Assembly: GCF_000344685.1 (NCBI RefSeq)
Contig: NW_006920422.1
Span: 704,082 to 768,081 of the forward strand
Reading direction: 5' to 3'
Source of the DNA: Gloeophyllum trabeum ATCC 11539
Lineage: Eukaryota > Basidiomycota > Agaricomycetes > Gloeophyllales > Gloeophyllaceae
Length of the DNA: 64,000 bases
Under the pieces are notes generated by a model. The model worked only from the letters and a program-made list of their open reading frames with translations. It ran no database searches and had not been told where the DNA came from. How positions within the stretch are numbered: the first letter of the stretch is position 1; every line of letters begins with the position of its first letter. Of the stretch, positions 23,358 through 34,716 are shown one piece after another. The position numbers and the translations under genes were made by a program.

Positions 23358-25845
23358 ATGTTCCAGGCGCCTTATTTTGGCGGCCAGCCGCCGCAGTTCC
23401 AGACTTCGGTGCCACATGTGCCGAATGCGGGTCCACGAAGGGACCTACAAAACAGCCGGCATATCCAGGTTGAAGGGCCAATCCCAGAGAATGGACCGCC
23501 TCTGGGTTTCCGCGACGAGGATGTCTACACGACCATCGAGAAACTCGTCCAAGCCTCTAACATCGCTCTATACACACCCCTCTCGGCCCATCATAACAAG
23601 ACCATGGACCGCTTCAAGCAGGTACAATTTCACGTGGAAGGGCTGGGTCGGATGCTCGTATCATTTCGAGAAGAGGCGAACGATAGGACGGACGCGATCT
23701 TGAAGGCGATACAGCACTCAAACGAAATGCAGAATGCAAGGGTGGCCCTGCTAATAAATGAAATGTCGGCCCTTAGGAAAGATGTCGGAAGAAATTCATG
23801 TGATCCTTCTCGCTCACTCTCGGATAGAATGGCATCAATAGAGATGGACCTACAAGAATTATCGGAACGTATTCGAGATCCGGAGGCGCTTCGTAAGTAC
23901 CTGCTCTACTTGCCACCTTGCTCATCTTCTCATTGCTCCCCCTCACAGGTTCATCGTATGAAGTCGGCGCTAGCCCCCGTGCTCCCGAAAGTGAACTTCC
24001 TGAGAAGGCAGATGGTGCTTGCCCAACGCATACGTCGTCAGCACCATCCGTGCCAGGGACAGTGGATATTCAGCAGTCACTCCTCATCCCCGAGTCACCC
24101 TCTCGAATAGACGATAATAGGATCTTAGACGAGGTCGACGGTCTCAAACTCCAGTCCTTTGGGGAAGAGCCAAGTATGTATGATTTTCAGTTCCGCCAAG
24201 TATCCCCTTCCTTTTTTGCTTATGAGATTTGGGCAGTCTTCCGTAAGGAGGTGTTAAACCCGGCACACCTCCGGGCACGCTTTGGTCCTCAGCCGCTCTC
24301 CCCGAGCCCATCGCCGCTTGCCCCTGTCGGTTGGTCTGGGGATGACAGTAATAGCGCGAGTATCGCAGGTCTGTCGTTCATCTGGCTTCAAATGTCGTAT
24401 CTGATACGGTACCCTTTTATTCCGGACAGGCACTCCTCTGTCGATCACACAAGACATCGCTGTTGAAGACGGCACGGTGGCAGCTCTACGCCGAGCGATC
24501 TTAGGAGGAAAAGGCGCAGTAGCTTCGGAATTGACGTACCAACCTGCAAAATGCTCTACACCATTTCCCAACCAGGTCATTCCAGAGCTGCCATCTCCGC
24601 CAATTACGCATGTCACGCCATTCGACGAGGAACCCGCGGGCCCATCCAGGATAGCAACGTCGTCTTATCCGCCTGCTCCTGAAGACCGCGGCATCTCTCC
24701 CGCAAGTAGCCTTTCTGCTCTATCGTCCTTGACGAGTCTCTCTGAATCGGAGGGCGAAGATGAAGTGGCTGAAGGCGCCACGAGCGCCGTTCGTCCTGCA
24801 CATAACCAGCCTGCTCCTAAAAAGCGCGGACGGCCGCGGAAGCATCGCGACGTGCAGCCGAATTCGGACGGTAAACCGAAAACGTTGGGACGCCCGCGCA
24901 AAATACGAGATGGAGACGGGAACCCTGGTGACAAGAAACGGGGCAGGAAACGGAGAGACAGCAATGGAGAAGCGCTGCTCCCTCTCAAGCGGCGGAAGCA
25001 CGTCGATCCCGCGAAGGCGCCTGTGATGACTAAGGAGCGATTGCATGGAGCCAAGAATCAGGTGTGGCCTCCGGTTGTAAGCGACGACGACGACTTTCAG
25101 CGAAAGGTGGGTACGCTGCTGGCGCTATGAAACAGTACCGCTCATCCGTGCACTTCCAGTTTATCCAATGTGACAAGTGCGTATGGAGGGGTCCGACTGA
25201 AAGACTGCTGCTAATGCCGCTTCGACCACTAGCTGTGATGTATCGTATCATTATGGCTGCGTCGGGATAAGGGAAGGTGACCCCCGCTTGGATCCCGCGG
25301 AGATCTTCCTGTGCCCGCCTTGTGCAAGCGTATCCGAGTGAGTGGTGTATCTATTTCCCTCCTGCTTGGTCGCTGAAGCAGCTCCGTTATTCAGGGGACA
25401 ACGTAAGTGCTGGAAACCTGCAGAATGAAGCAAGGACCTTTAATGACCTCTATCCCAGGAGCCTGGCGGAGAGGCGCCTGCGACGAGCAGTTGGAGCGCC
25501 ACTGCGGGCGGAAAGACTGCGGCCAGGTCCTCGACGACGACGAGTTCTTCGTCGAGCGGATTATCGGCAGGAGGTGGAGACTCGAGGGCGGCGGGCACCT
25601 CTGGTTGGTCAAATGGGATGGGTACGCTACTGTTTCATTCTCCAGTCGAAGTGGTGATTGATTAGACTCCTACAATACGAAGATACCCGGTGAAAGAAGC
25701 GCAGTGGCTGACAGAGGAGGATATTGGGGGCTTGGAGAAGCTCGTAGAGGAGTTCGAGGCCGCGGCTCATCTACGGGAGCTCGCAATTAGTGGAGAAGAG
25801 ACCGTTTTGCTGAAGGAGGCGGTTGATGGTGGATGGACGCCGTGA
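23358..25845 (+). CDS. PHD-finger, chromodomain and AT-hook nuclear protein
   Basis: This is a likely chromatin reader. The ATG at 23358 begins MFQAPYFGG. The N-terminal third is helical and probably coiled-coil (to about 23890). A Ser/Pro-rich middle follows. Three AT-hook-like basic motifs lie near 24820-24960: KKRGRPRKH, LGRPRKI and KKRGRKRR. The PHD finger is split by a short intron: FIQCDN joins CDVSYHYGCVGI, then IFLCPPCA (exon 25233-25337). An 8-base microexon (25395-25402) keeps the frame. Exon 25459-25621 then carries CGRKDCGQ and the start of a chromodomain (FFVERIIGRRWRLEGGGHLW, then LVKWDG). The last exon (25683-25845) completes the chromodomain with YP, QWLTEEDI and LVEEFEAAA. 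The phases of the last five exons agree exactly. Histone-mark specificity is unknown. Confidence 0.75.
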
Positions 25846-26303
25846 ATGGCGTACTGGTCGTCCTCAGTCCCTGACTCCCTAGCGTCTGCCAAATCCGTTG
25901 CTCTTCCTCGTCTCTATCTTGATCGGCAGCCACCCTAAGATTTATACTACGCGCTTATATCCTTAGTATCTTTCTACTGCCCATATATTGGTCACTTATA
26001 TGTATGCTTATGCTTGTGCAGTAAACAGAATAGTACAACTTATGCCCCTATCCAACATATGCTCTGTATGCTCTTGTCATATCCAGCGGACTTCAGCATG
26101 GCGCACTATGCTGTCTTGGACAATCTATGTGCTCAAGCAGACTCGTCTTGCAATACAGCCACTATTTTGCATTGCTGGGAGTGATTGCAGCGTATAATAC
26201 CCTATTATCATGAATGCCCAGGTATCCGGGTATCAGTGAAGCCGCGATATTTGCAGGAAAAAAAAACATGATAGCGAGCTTATATAGCGCGAGCCACTTG
26301 TAC
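25846..26303. other. Intergenic between convergent genes
   Basis: About 460 AT-richer bases between the 3' ends of the PHD-chromo gene and the F-box-like gene. They contain both 3' untranslated regions. No ORF, RNA gene or repeat was seen. Confidence 0.5.
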
Positions 26304-27267
26304 TTAACTGCCCAGGTTCCAGTCCTCGTTGATATCTCGTTCGCCCCCCTGCTCCTTCAACCACATACTTTTCCAAAGCCGACGGTCCTTATTTGGCGGT
26401 CCCTTCAGCACCTTGCACTTTATCCTTCCCGCTTCCTCGTTCCATTGCATCAAAACTTTGTACGCCTTATCAGTCAGCATGGAATCGGCGCCGGGCGGCA
26501 CTTGCGCGATGTACTTCTCCACACTCGGCGGAAGAGGCAGGACCCAGGAGCTAGCAGGTTCGTATCCGAGAACCACTGCGAGGAAACTAGGGAAGGATGA
26601 CAGGCCCATCGCGCAGCCGGAAATGCGGATGCACTTGACAGTTTTGCTGGACGGGATGGAGAACAGCTGGCACAGAGGTCTGTGAACGTCCTCGAGGTGC
26701 ACCTCCGTCGTAAGGCACCAGTGCACATGTGTTAGGTTTGGGAATAGCTGGGGGCGGTCCTTAGGAATGTCCAGGTTGTAGCTTTGAGTTGTGGGGGTGG
26801 CCAGTTTCAGGTGCGTCAGGCGCGGGAAGGATACCTCCTTCAAGACGTCGATGGCTATCTCGCCCTGTGGCCTGTTGTCTGTGACAAACACGAGACTCTC
26901 AACGGTGGGAGAAATGGTTTCGAGTACGTCTAACACTGTTACAAGCCAGGTTAGCTATCATCCGAAGTTGACGCTATTCGTCAGGAGACGTACGCAAATC
27001 GAACAGTCCAGTGCGGGCTGTAGATGGCCATATAAAGACGTGTCGGAGATTCGCCCTGGCAGCCTCAGAGGAAGACTCGAATGAACGGAGAAATGCCTTC
27101 ATCCGAGGGGGTCCGGAGAGTGCTACGCTCTGGAATTTGTAAGGTTCTGTAATTGCCTTCAGAGTTCTGGATACGAGCTGCAGCGACCGCGCGGTCGTCC
27201 CTCCGTCGCAGCATGCATACGAGGCAATAAAGTCTAGCAATTCATTGGGAACTTTGGCAGCCTGCAT
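26304..27267 (-). CDS. F-box-like / leucine-rich protein
   Basis: Two exons, 26994-27267 and 26304-26935, join to exactly 302 codons (301 aa) from the ATG at 27267. The N-terminus KVPNELLDFIASYA followed by SLQLVSRTLKAITEP resembles a degenerate F-box. The rest has leucine-rich-repeat-like spacing (FPRLTHLKLATP, FPNLTHVHW, VKCIRISGCAMGLSSF), as in many Agaricomycete F-box proteins. It is therefore a possible substrate adaptor of an SCF ligase. It is transcribed divergently from SEC20, with only 208 bases between start codons. The F-box match is weak and the substrate is unknown. Confidence 0.65.
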
Positions 27268-27475
27268 CTGAATATGAGAGAACTCCCCTGCGCTTCAGCT
27301 GCTGTTCCGTCGATCGTAAATTGACACAGGAAGTGATGGCTAGATGTACATACAACGGTGGCGGTGCTTGTTATTACAATACGGTACGTGTATTGCGGAA
27401 ATTGCCGAGTCTTGTGCACACTGCACTAGCAGCCTGCAAAGCGCCTTGCGCCGGAACCTGCTCCTTACGATCACT

Positions 27476-28730
27476 ATGCCCCCCTTGCCCAGCACGATAA
27501 GCAAAGAGGCTCAAGTTTTAATAGAGTCTATTGAACGGCGCAAGAAAGATGTGCAGGACTTCCAGATACCCCGCCTGCAGGAATGCAAAGGGCCGCTGGC
27601 TGTGCAGCAAGGGTACACTTCGAGTCTGAGGGAAGATATAGACTTTCTAGGGCGGCAAGTGCAGGTCAGAAAAGCCTATTCATGTCTGCGATGAGATATT
27701 GTCGACCTCAAATTCCTGCGCAGGAGCTGGAACTGATGGTGGATGAGCAAAGGAGCGAGAGGGATCGTAGGGAACTTGGACAATCCGTGCAGGGTTATAA
27801 GGACGAGATGGCGAGGTGTGTCACGGTGTATACTATCTTGGTACTCGTAGTCGATAGCATATCTTCCGCTTTTCAGGATACGCAAGTCGGTCAGGGCTGC
27901 TGTACTTGTCTCCAAACGAGCCGTAGACTCGCAGAGCGTATCTGCCCGAGAGGAACTCCTGCGAACATCTGCTTCATCAAGTACCACGAATGCGAAAAGC
28001 GAGAAGGGGAGGTGAGTACGAACCAATTCCACCTCTTGTGTCATTCACTGAACTCGTGCTAGCGATGATGCTCTCATGAGAGCAAACGCCGACGTCACAA
28101 ACGCGCTCAGACGGACAATTGGGCTGATGCAAACCGAACTCGAACGGTCCGTCCTATCCACGCAGATGCTCGGTTTGTACTTTGCACTTCTGTGCCCAGC
28201 ACCGGTTGACAATTTTCCCGCTCTAAGAACAATCCTCCGCCACACTGCGCTCCACCTCCTCCGCGTATGACAGCCTCAACCTCGTTCTGAGCACATCCAA
28301 GCAGCTCGTGACCGCTCTCGAAAAGTCTGACTGGATCGACCGGCTCCTCATCATCTCCGCGGTGGTCTTCTTCTTCCTCGTCGTCGCCCTGATCCTCAAG
28401 CAGCGGATCGTCGACCGGAGCCTGCGGATTGCCTTCTTTTGGACGCGGTTCATCCCTAGCATGGGTTTGGGCAAGCATGGGGACCTCGAAGCTGCTGTTG
28501 TACTGACTACAACAACCCTAGCTACGCTTTCTAGTACGGTGGCTACGGCGTCTACGTCACTGTCCTCGCTTCGATCGAAGCCATCTGCGTTCGAGGATTT
28601 GTCGACAGAAGCCATTCCTCCAGAAGAAATCTCGGTCTCGACGACTTACATTCCACCAGATCCTAGTAGCTCGTCGGGGACTATCAGTCCAGCGGTAGAG
28701 TCTGATCCGAGCGTCCACGACGAACTATAA
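27476..28730 (+). CDS. SEC20: SEC20-type SNARE (Golgi-to-ER retrograde transport)
   Basis: This SNARE of the endoplasmic reticulum membrane helps COPI vesicles from the Golgi fuse with the ER. Exons 27476-27664, 27724-27815, 27877-28011, 28063-28172 and 28228-28730 join to exactly 343 codons (342 aa). The N-terminal half is helical and charged. The SEC20 domain near residues 180-245 is diagnostic: ATLRSTSSAYDSLNLVL, then TSKQLVTALEKSDWIDRLLI. A membrane anchor follows (IISAVVFFFLVVALIL) and then KQRIVDRSLRIAFFW. A Ser/Thr-rich tail of about 100 residues follows the anchor and would lie in the ER lumen. Family members usually end nearer an HDEL-type signal; none is present here (the protein ends HDEL-like as VHDEL). 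Confidence 0.88.
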
Positions 28731-29384
28731 CTGTATATACTCTGACCTACATCATATATCTTATCCTCAGAATGCTTCTCTGCACCGGTACCAATTCAAT
28801 ATGGTTCAGATATGCTACTAGTCCTGTTCCCAGTGTTCAGCAATGTCGATGTGTGGTAGGCGGTAACAGCTCCTCCTTGTCCCGTTCACCGCTCCTAATC
28901 TAGCTCGACCGTTATGACGCAAGTGAAAGGCCCGCAGTACATGTACCTCGCCCTTTGCCAGCGATTTGGCAGGCGACGTTAGGATTCTCCCGCCATCTAC
29001 ACCAGAGTCCTCTCAGGCTAATGTGGGATTCCGAGAGCTCCATCTCGACCGATATTACGACACGTACGGGCGGGATTTCCTACTGCTACAATGTTAAGAG
29101 GATACAAAACAACAGGGGAGTAAGGGTAAACGAGTCCATCATCTGGTCCGGTATACAAAACTGAGCTGGGTACAACTTCAGTCCACGAAAGCTTACACGG
29201 GAAAAGTATAGCGCAATGTCCCAAAATTGTCCGGAAATACAAAACAATAATGCAATGCTCCCCTGGGTATATAGTACTGGATACTGTAAACCCACGGTGA
29301 GCAAACACGACAATGCAAAACAGGCGACACATTGCGACTCACCAAATATGAACACAACAATAGAAACAATGGAAATAGAACAAT
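28731..29384. other. Intergenic between convergent genes
   Basis: About 650 bases between the stop codons of SEC20 and the unknown repeat protein. Short overlapping frames only, with low GC from about 29090 to 29380. No RNA gene or terminal repeat was found. Confidence 0.5.
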
Positions 29385-31729
29385 TCATGCTGCACGTCCT
29401 GCACTGCCCAGCCCGCTGATCAACTCAGGCTTGACATTCCCTGCCTCATCAGTGAGGTAGTCCGCGTACTGAGATGCCCAGCTACTAATCTCCGGGGGGA
29501 TACCCGAAGACCCTAGCGGCTGATACGCATGCGTGGCGAGGGCGACCGAGGAGAGCGTACGAGGGGCTTCCGCCGCGTTGGACTGGAAGTTGCTCTTGCT
29601 GTCGTCGCCTTTCTGCTGAGGTTTGGGCGTCCCGGAAGCTGGGACCTGAGGTATCTCAGCGGCCCTGTTTCCTTCGGACTTGGTCTGACGTGTGGACTTG
29701 CGTTCCTCTGGGGCCTGACGAGGCATGGATTTCGGCTCCTGCTTCGCGGCCCTTTGACGAGGCTTTCTGGCGTCATTCTTCGGCTGACCCTTAGCTTTCT
29801 CAGAGTCGTTGGCCGGGGGCTTCTTGGGAAGCTGGTCGGTGGAAGCAGTGCCCCCGGTGGACTTTCCGGTGTTTGAACTGCCAGAATAATCGCCAGCGGG
29901 TTGCGACGCCGAGCCGAGTACAGAAGCAGGCTTGCCAGCACTGAGAGAACCGGACTTCCCGTTACTAGCCTTAGATGAATCGCCAGTCTTCGGTTTCGCC
30001 CAGCGCCTAGAAGACTTGTTCCTCCGGAAAGACGGTCGCGGTGCATCATTGCTGTCGGCCGGACCAGAGCCCTTTGTAGAGTGAAGCGGGGGACCTTCAG
30101 CCGAATCGCCCCGATGCGCCCACATGGAATCCTTCGAGCTCCGTCCAGGCGTAGGGCTGAGCAGTATGAAGCTACTATGACGCGGTGCGGACTGCGACGC
30201 GGTCAAGCTAGGGCGCTTCAAGGGTTCCCCCTGCGGTTCTCCAGCGCCGTCGCCTGCGCGGATTGAGTCGTTGCGCCCAGACTCAGCTGGTACTGCTAAC
30301 GAGTTGACAGGTTCCGCGGTGCCAGCTGGACCAGAACACTCCAAAGAGTTATCTGGGTTATCATCAGCCCGATCGCCTGCCCAGATCGAGTCATTCAGAC
30401 TGCGTCCCGACTCGGTTGACAGTTGTATAAAGTGATCTGACTCGGCGGTGTCAGTGGCACCCGGGTACTTGAATGTCTCTTCTTCGACATTGTCAGTACA
30501 GTCGCCTGCCCAGATAGAATCGTTTAGGCTGCGAGCATATCCAGTTGGTAGTTGTATGGGATCGTCAGGTTCCGCATCGCGAGAGGTAACAGCCCACAGA
30601 GGATGCTCATCACTTCTGACAGAGATGTTGGCCAATTCGGGGGTTACAGTCACGTCTGAGTCATATTCGGAAGCATCGTCGACAGCAGACGTAGACTGAG
30701 GCTCCTCAGTTGGCATACGAGAATCTTCGGCAGTAATTCCCTCAGAAGCCGAGATAAGACCAGGTCCATACGAGGTATTATCCTCTTCTGCTTCATTTTC
30801 AGACAGAAAGTCGTCCTCGTCCGGGGAGCTGCGGAACGCCGTACGTACTATATAGTGTGTGGTCAAGCACCAGACATGACAGAATCGTAAGTGATGGACA
30901 TACGAGAGAAATAAAGAGAACTCGTCACGATGAAAGAAGCAGCACCGTTGAGAGCGAATCCTTCCCAATTCTCCGACGGAATGCCAAGGATACCTCCGAG
31001 AGCACTCCCAGACAACTCGGGATTTTCAGGGTCGGGTGAACCGAACGGTGCAGGGCAGACGCCAACGCCAGAAAAGACCGATTGCGGGTCGAAGGGTACC
31101 GTCGCAGAGTCACTATCAGCAGAAACGCGAGCGTCAGAGCTGGTCCCTTCTTCCAGTTGTCGATAGGTGCTCTCTCGAGCTGTGTTTTCTAGACTAGCGG
31201 CGATTCGATGCTTGGCTGCGAAGTATTTGGACATGATGTACCAGCGCATCCACTCCCGCCATTTATCGTAGGAGCTGCCTACGAAGATGTAGCCTTCCTC
31301 TTCGTCTTTGGGGCCATCGAATGAGTAGTTTTCGTCTTGGGCATTTTCACGTTCGGTATCGTCAGAAATTGTAGACTGCAGAACGGAAGCAGTCTCCACG
31401 GCAGGGAAGAATGTCGGTTCGGGCTCGTCGACTTCAGCAGAAGAGACGACAGAGGAGACCTCCGGCACATAGTTACTAGATGTAGGAGTAGACGGGGGCT
31501 CCCTACGATTCCTTTGGTGCTTTACCTGCGACAAGACTACCGCATCGGCGGGGCCCTGGAATGTTTCGTATGCAACGTACAGACCAGAGGTGGCGACAGT
31601 AGTCAGATAGATGGATTCACCCAGTCCTAGCGGTAGCCATGACCGGATGTTGAGGCCAGCTTGCCGTGCGACATCCGATACGGACGCCACGGCCCCGATC
31701 AACAACAAAACAAGCTCGACGATGAGCAT
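29385..31729 (-). CDS. Unknown membrane-anchored protein with four ~43-residue repeats
   Basis: Two exons, 30904-31729 and 29385-30847, join to exactly 763 codons (762 aa). I do not recognise the family. The ATG at 31729 begins a hydrophobic segment (LIVELVLLLIGAVASVSDVA) that is a signal anchor or signal peptide; a second hydrophobic stretch (ESIYLTTVATSGLYVAYETF) follows near residue 40. The middle is acidic and Ser/Thr-rich, with one ordered-looking patch (EEGYIFVGSSYDKWREWMRW). Genomic 30099-30560 encodes four diverged tandem repeats, each with a core like GRSLNDSIWAGD. The C-terminal 200 residues are basic and Ser/Pro/Lys-rich, ending with a small conserved-looking module (PPEISSWASQYADYLTDEAG). 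Most of the protein is predicted to be disordered. Confidence 0.7.
30099..30560 (-). repeat. Four in-frame ~130-bp coding repeats
   Basis: The encoded units start about every 43 residues and share the core R-S-(L/S)-(N/K)-D-S-(I/M)-W-A. Unit three has lost the Trp, and all are diverged, so the array is old. It lies entirely within the second exon of the unknown protein. Confidence 0.7.
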
Positions 31730-32151
31730 CCTGGGTGCCCTTAGACTTCACGCTATACAGGCAATGTGCAGATTGGATGGATGCGCTTTGGTACAAGAAG
31801 ATGTCACGGACAGTATCAAAGGGTGTCGCAGGAAGACGGTGTGTCGCAGACTGTAGGGGATGGTGGTGGTAAGATGGTAAGATGAAGAGGGCCGCCACAT
31901 GAAGGTCCAAGCGCTTGTTTAAGTCTCCCCAGACAGATCTAGCCATATGAGGCAGTACCTTTTCCAAAGTGAGACACTGAGGCGGTGATTTCGCCCGGGC
32001 CATAAGCTTCATAAATCCAGCGAGTATCTGTGCACGAAGCCATAAACAGTATAGACACATATTATAGACACATACGAAAGGTTGGGTTAATGCGACCTGC
32101 TCGTGCCTGCGTCAGCAAAAGAAATCACGCTCGAAGAGCACATCAAAATGC
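31730..32151. other. Intergenic 5' of unknown repeat protein
   Basis: This is the upstream region of the minus-strand gene, reaching the tRNA. It holds only short overlapping frames and presumably the promoter; no motif stands out. Confidence 0.4.
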
Positions 32152-32224
32152 AGTCCCCACCGTGATTTGAACACGGGACCCTGCGATCTGCAATCGCATG
32201 CTATAACCACTTAGCTATGGAGAC
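32152..32224 (-). tRNA. tRNA-Cys (anticodon GCA)
   Basis: Read on the minus strand, the 73 bases fold as a complete cloverleaf. The seven-pair acceptor stem (GTCTCCA with TGGGGAC) has discriminator T. The D-stem is GCTA/TAGC. The anticodon stem TGCGA/TCGCA encloses loop TTGCAGA, with GCA at 32191-32189. There is a 5-base variable loop, and the T-arm is CCGTG/CACGG around TTCAAAT. There is no intron and no encoded CCA. The internal A box (TAGCTAAGTGG) is a good match to the RNA polymerase III consensus. It lies between the divergent unknown gene and RPN3. Confidence 0.95.
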
Positions 32225-32393
32225 TTAAAGGTGCACGCAAATTAAGAACCTATAATAAGCCATTGCATCGAATACGTCCTCTCTTGAAAGACGCGTCACG
32301 GCTCACGGTTATACGCGCGTCCTCATCTTAGACTTGTACATTGCGCGATCGTCCGGCTCTCCCTATCTCGCGTTTGCGTCCAATCTGCCCACC

Positions 32394-34069
32394 ATGACCG
32401 ACGTTGAAATGAAGACAGAAGACAAGGCTCAGGACAAAGCACAGGACAAGACCAAGGAAGAGCCCAAGCCAGTCCCAGTGTCGCCTGCTGCAGAAATCAA
32501 GTCCAATGTTGCCCTCATTGAGCGTGCTGTGGCCACCCTCGAGCCAAGGTTCACTATGCGCGTCCTGAGGACGTTGACCTCTCTCAGGAAACGCTTGAAT
32601 GATGCAGTCCTTCGAGAGGCGGTGGAAGAGGTGTACCCCAAAGGTTCGTCACTGCGTATTGACAGGCGTATAGTATGTATGCTCAGACGTTCGTGTTAGA
32701 TTCATCCATCAAGAAGTCTCTACTGTCGTGGCTACCAGCTGCCACGTCTGCGGACCACTCCATGGACATCGACGGCGCGCCTGCTTCGAGCAAACCTACG
32801 TCTGACCCTGTACCCGAAGTCGAGATATACCTCCGCCTTCTCATCCTTCACCACTTTTTGTCGTCCCAGAGCACCTACGGCAAGGCTATGGAGCTCGCAC
32901 AAGATACGGTCGCCAAGATGCAGGCGCTGAACAGGCGGAGCATGGACCCCATCGGCGCCAAGGTGTGGTACGCTGTGGAGCGTACGTATGAACTGGCCGG
33001 GGAGTTGGCCGATGCCAGACCGTAAGTCGTGCCAGTAATGTCGTGTATGGTGCCGTACTAAGTCTACCCAGAATGTTCCTCGCCGCACAGCGCACGTCTT
33101 CACTCAGACATGATGACGAGACACAAGCATCTCTCATCAACCGCCTCCTCCGCAGCTATCTCCAATACAGCTTGTACGACCAAGCAGACAAGCTCGTGTC
33201 AAAAACCACTTTCCCCGCCTCAGCTTCAAACTCGCAGTTCGCGCGGTACCACTACTACCTGGGGCGTATCAAGGTCGTCCAGCTGAACTACACTGCCGCT
33301 CACACAAACCTGCAGCAAGCGATCAGACGCGCTCCTCCCGCAAAAGTTGCGCCGGGGTTCTACCAGGCGGTGCACAAGCTGTCTGTGGTGGTTGAACTTC
33401 TCATGGGCGATATCCCAGAGCGCAGCTTGTTTAGACACCCAGTACTGGAGAAAGCGCTGAGCGCGTACTATGACATCGTAACCGCAGTGCGGACCGGCTC
33501 ACTCTCGCAGTTCCAAACAACCCTCTCGAAGCATGCCGCCTTATTCGAGGCGGACAAAACCTACACGCTCATCGGGCGGTTACGGCAGAACGTCATCAAG
33601 ACGGGGATCCGGAGACTCTCCCTTTCGTACTCGCGCATCTCTCTGCGGGATATCTGCGTAAAGCTGCATCTCGACTCGGAAGAGGACGCGGAGTACATCG
33701 TTGGGAAGGCCATTCGGGATGGTGTTATTGATGGACGGATCGTGCATGAGAAGGGATGGATGGAGTGTGGCGGGCAGAAGGGTGGATATGGACCCGAGGT
33801 TGCTGAGGTGTTCCAAAGGAGAATAGGGTACTGCCTGGAATTGCACAACCAGAGCGTGAAGGTTCGTCCTACTCTTCATGCCCTGATAGATGTATCGCCA
33901 TTTTCTAACTATCCTCTGTCAGGCAATGCGCTATCCTCTGAATGCGCACCGCAAGGAACTTGCAGCGGCGGAAGGTGCGCGGGAGCGGGAAAAGGAGCTG
34001 GCCAAGCAGGTACAAGAAGGCGGCGGGGACTTGGATGACGACGACAGTCCGTTGGGTGAAGGCTTCTAG
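32394..34069 (+). CDS. RPN3: 26S proteasome regulatory subunit RPN3 (PSMD3)
   Basis: This is a non-ATPase subunit of the 19S lid that scaffolds the lid through its PCI domain. Exons 32394-32644, 32701-33021, 33072-33861 and 33923-34069 join to exactly 503 codons (502 aa), the normal size for the family. The start ACCATGACC has a good Kozak context. An acidic/Lys-rich N-terminus leads into helical repeats (NRLLRSYLQYSLYDQADKLV, YHYYLGRIKVVQLNYTAAH). The PCI winged helix (SYSRISLRDICVKL, then DGVIDGRIVHEKGWMECG) is at about residues 380-445. The C-terminus has a basic coiled coil and the acidic DDDDSPLGEGF end typical of RPN3. Confidence 0.95.
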
Positions 34070-34716
34070 TGCGCTAGCGGGCGCTATGTGTACTTGACAT
34101 TGGGAATCTGAATGGACGCTGACCAGAAATGGATGGTGGAACTCTTATCTCTTCCTCTGAGCTTTTGAATGCCGTATGGAGCTTTCCCAGCATTCTGCCC
34201 TGGACGCTGCGTACTTTCTTCCTGGTAACTGGCGCGCGACCGCAACTTAGAAACGGTTGTAGAGGGCCCAAATATCATCTTGACGACATCGTTTCCCTGA
34301 GCGGCTTTTGGCAAAGCTTTGCGACTCGGTCATTTATTACGCAGAGTGGACTAGAGTTGTACAGAGCGACCCGATGCCGTCACATGTGCACAAGCACGTT
34401 CTTCTAGACGCCTCGAGGCAGGTTTAACTCTCGGGGTTTAAGCCAGCTCACCCAGAGCACGCGTCCACCACCTCACGGTGCCACTTCTGCGCATGCCATG
34501 TGCTTGACGCTCGGATTTGCTTCCTTTAAGAATCGTTAATGAGCCTCCTTTTGGTAAGAACGTACCGCCGTATATGATTGATGAGTTCGCACTGATGTAG
34601 AAGTTTGGTCGTTTGTGGCATCTTGTGGGCTCACTAGTGCCAGTTGATGTAGATATTTTCTGGGAACTTCGGGTGCGTAGGTTCGCTCCCTTCATCTGCG
34701 ACCCCTCGTCCCTGCG
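34070..34716. other. Intergenic between RPN3 and MFS transporter
   Basis: About 650 bases containing the RPN3 3' untranslated region and the transporter promoter. Short frames overlap on both strands without recognisable content. No RNA gene or repeat was seen. Confidence 0.5.
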
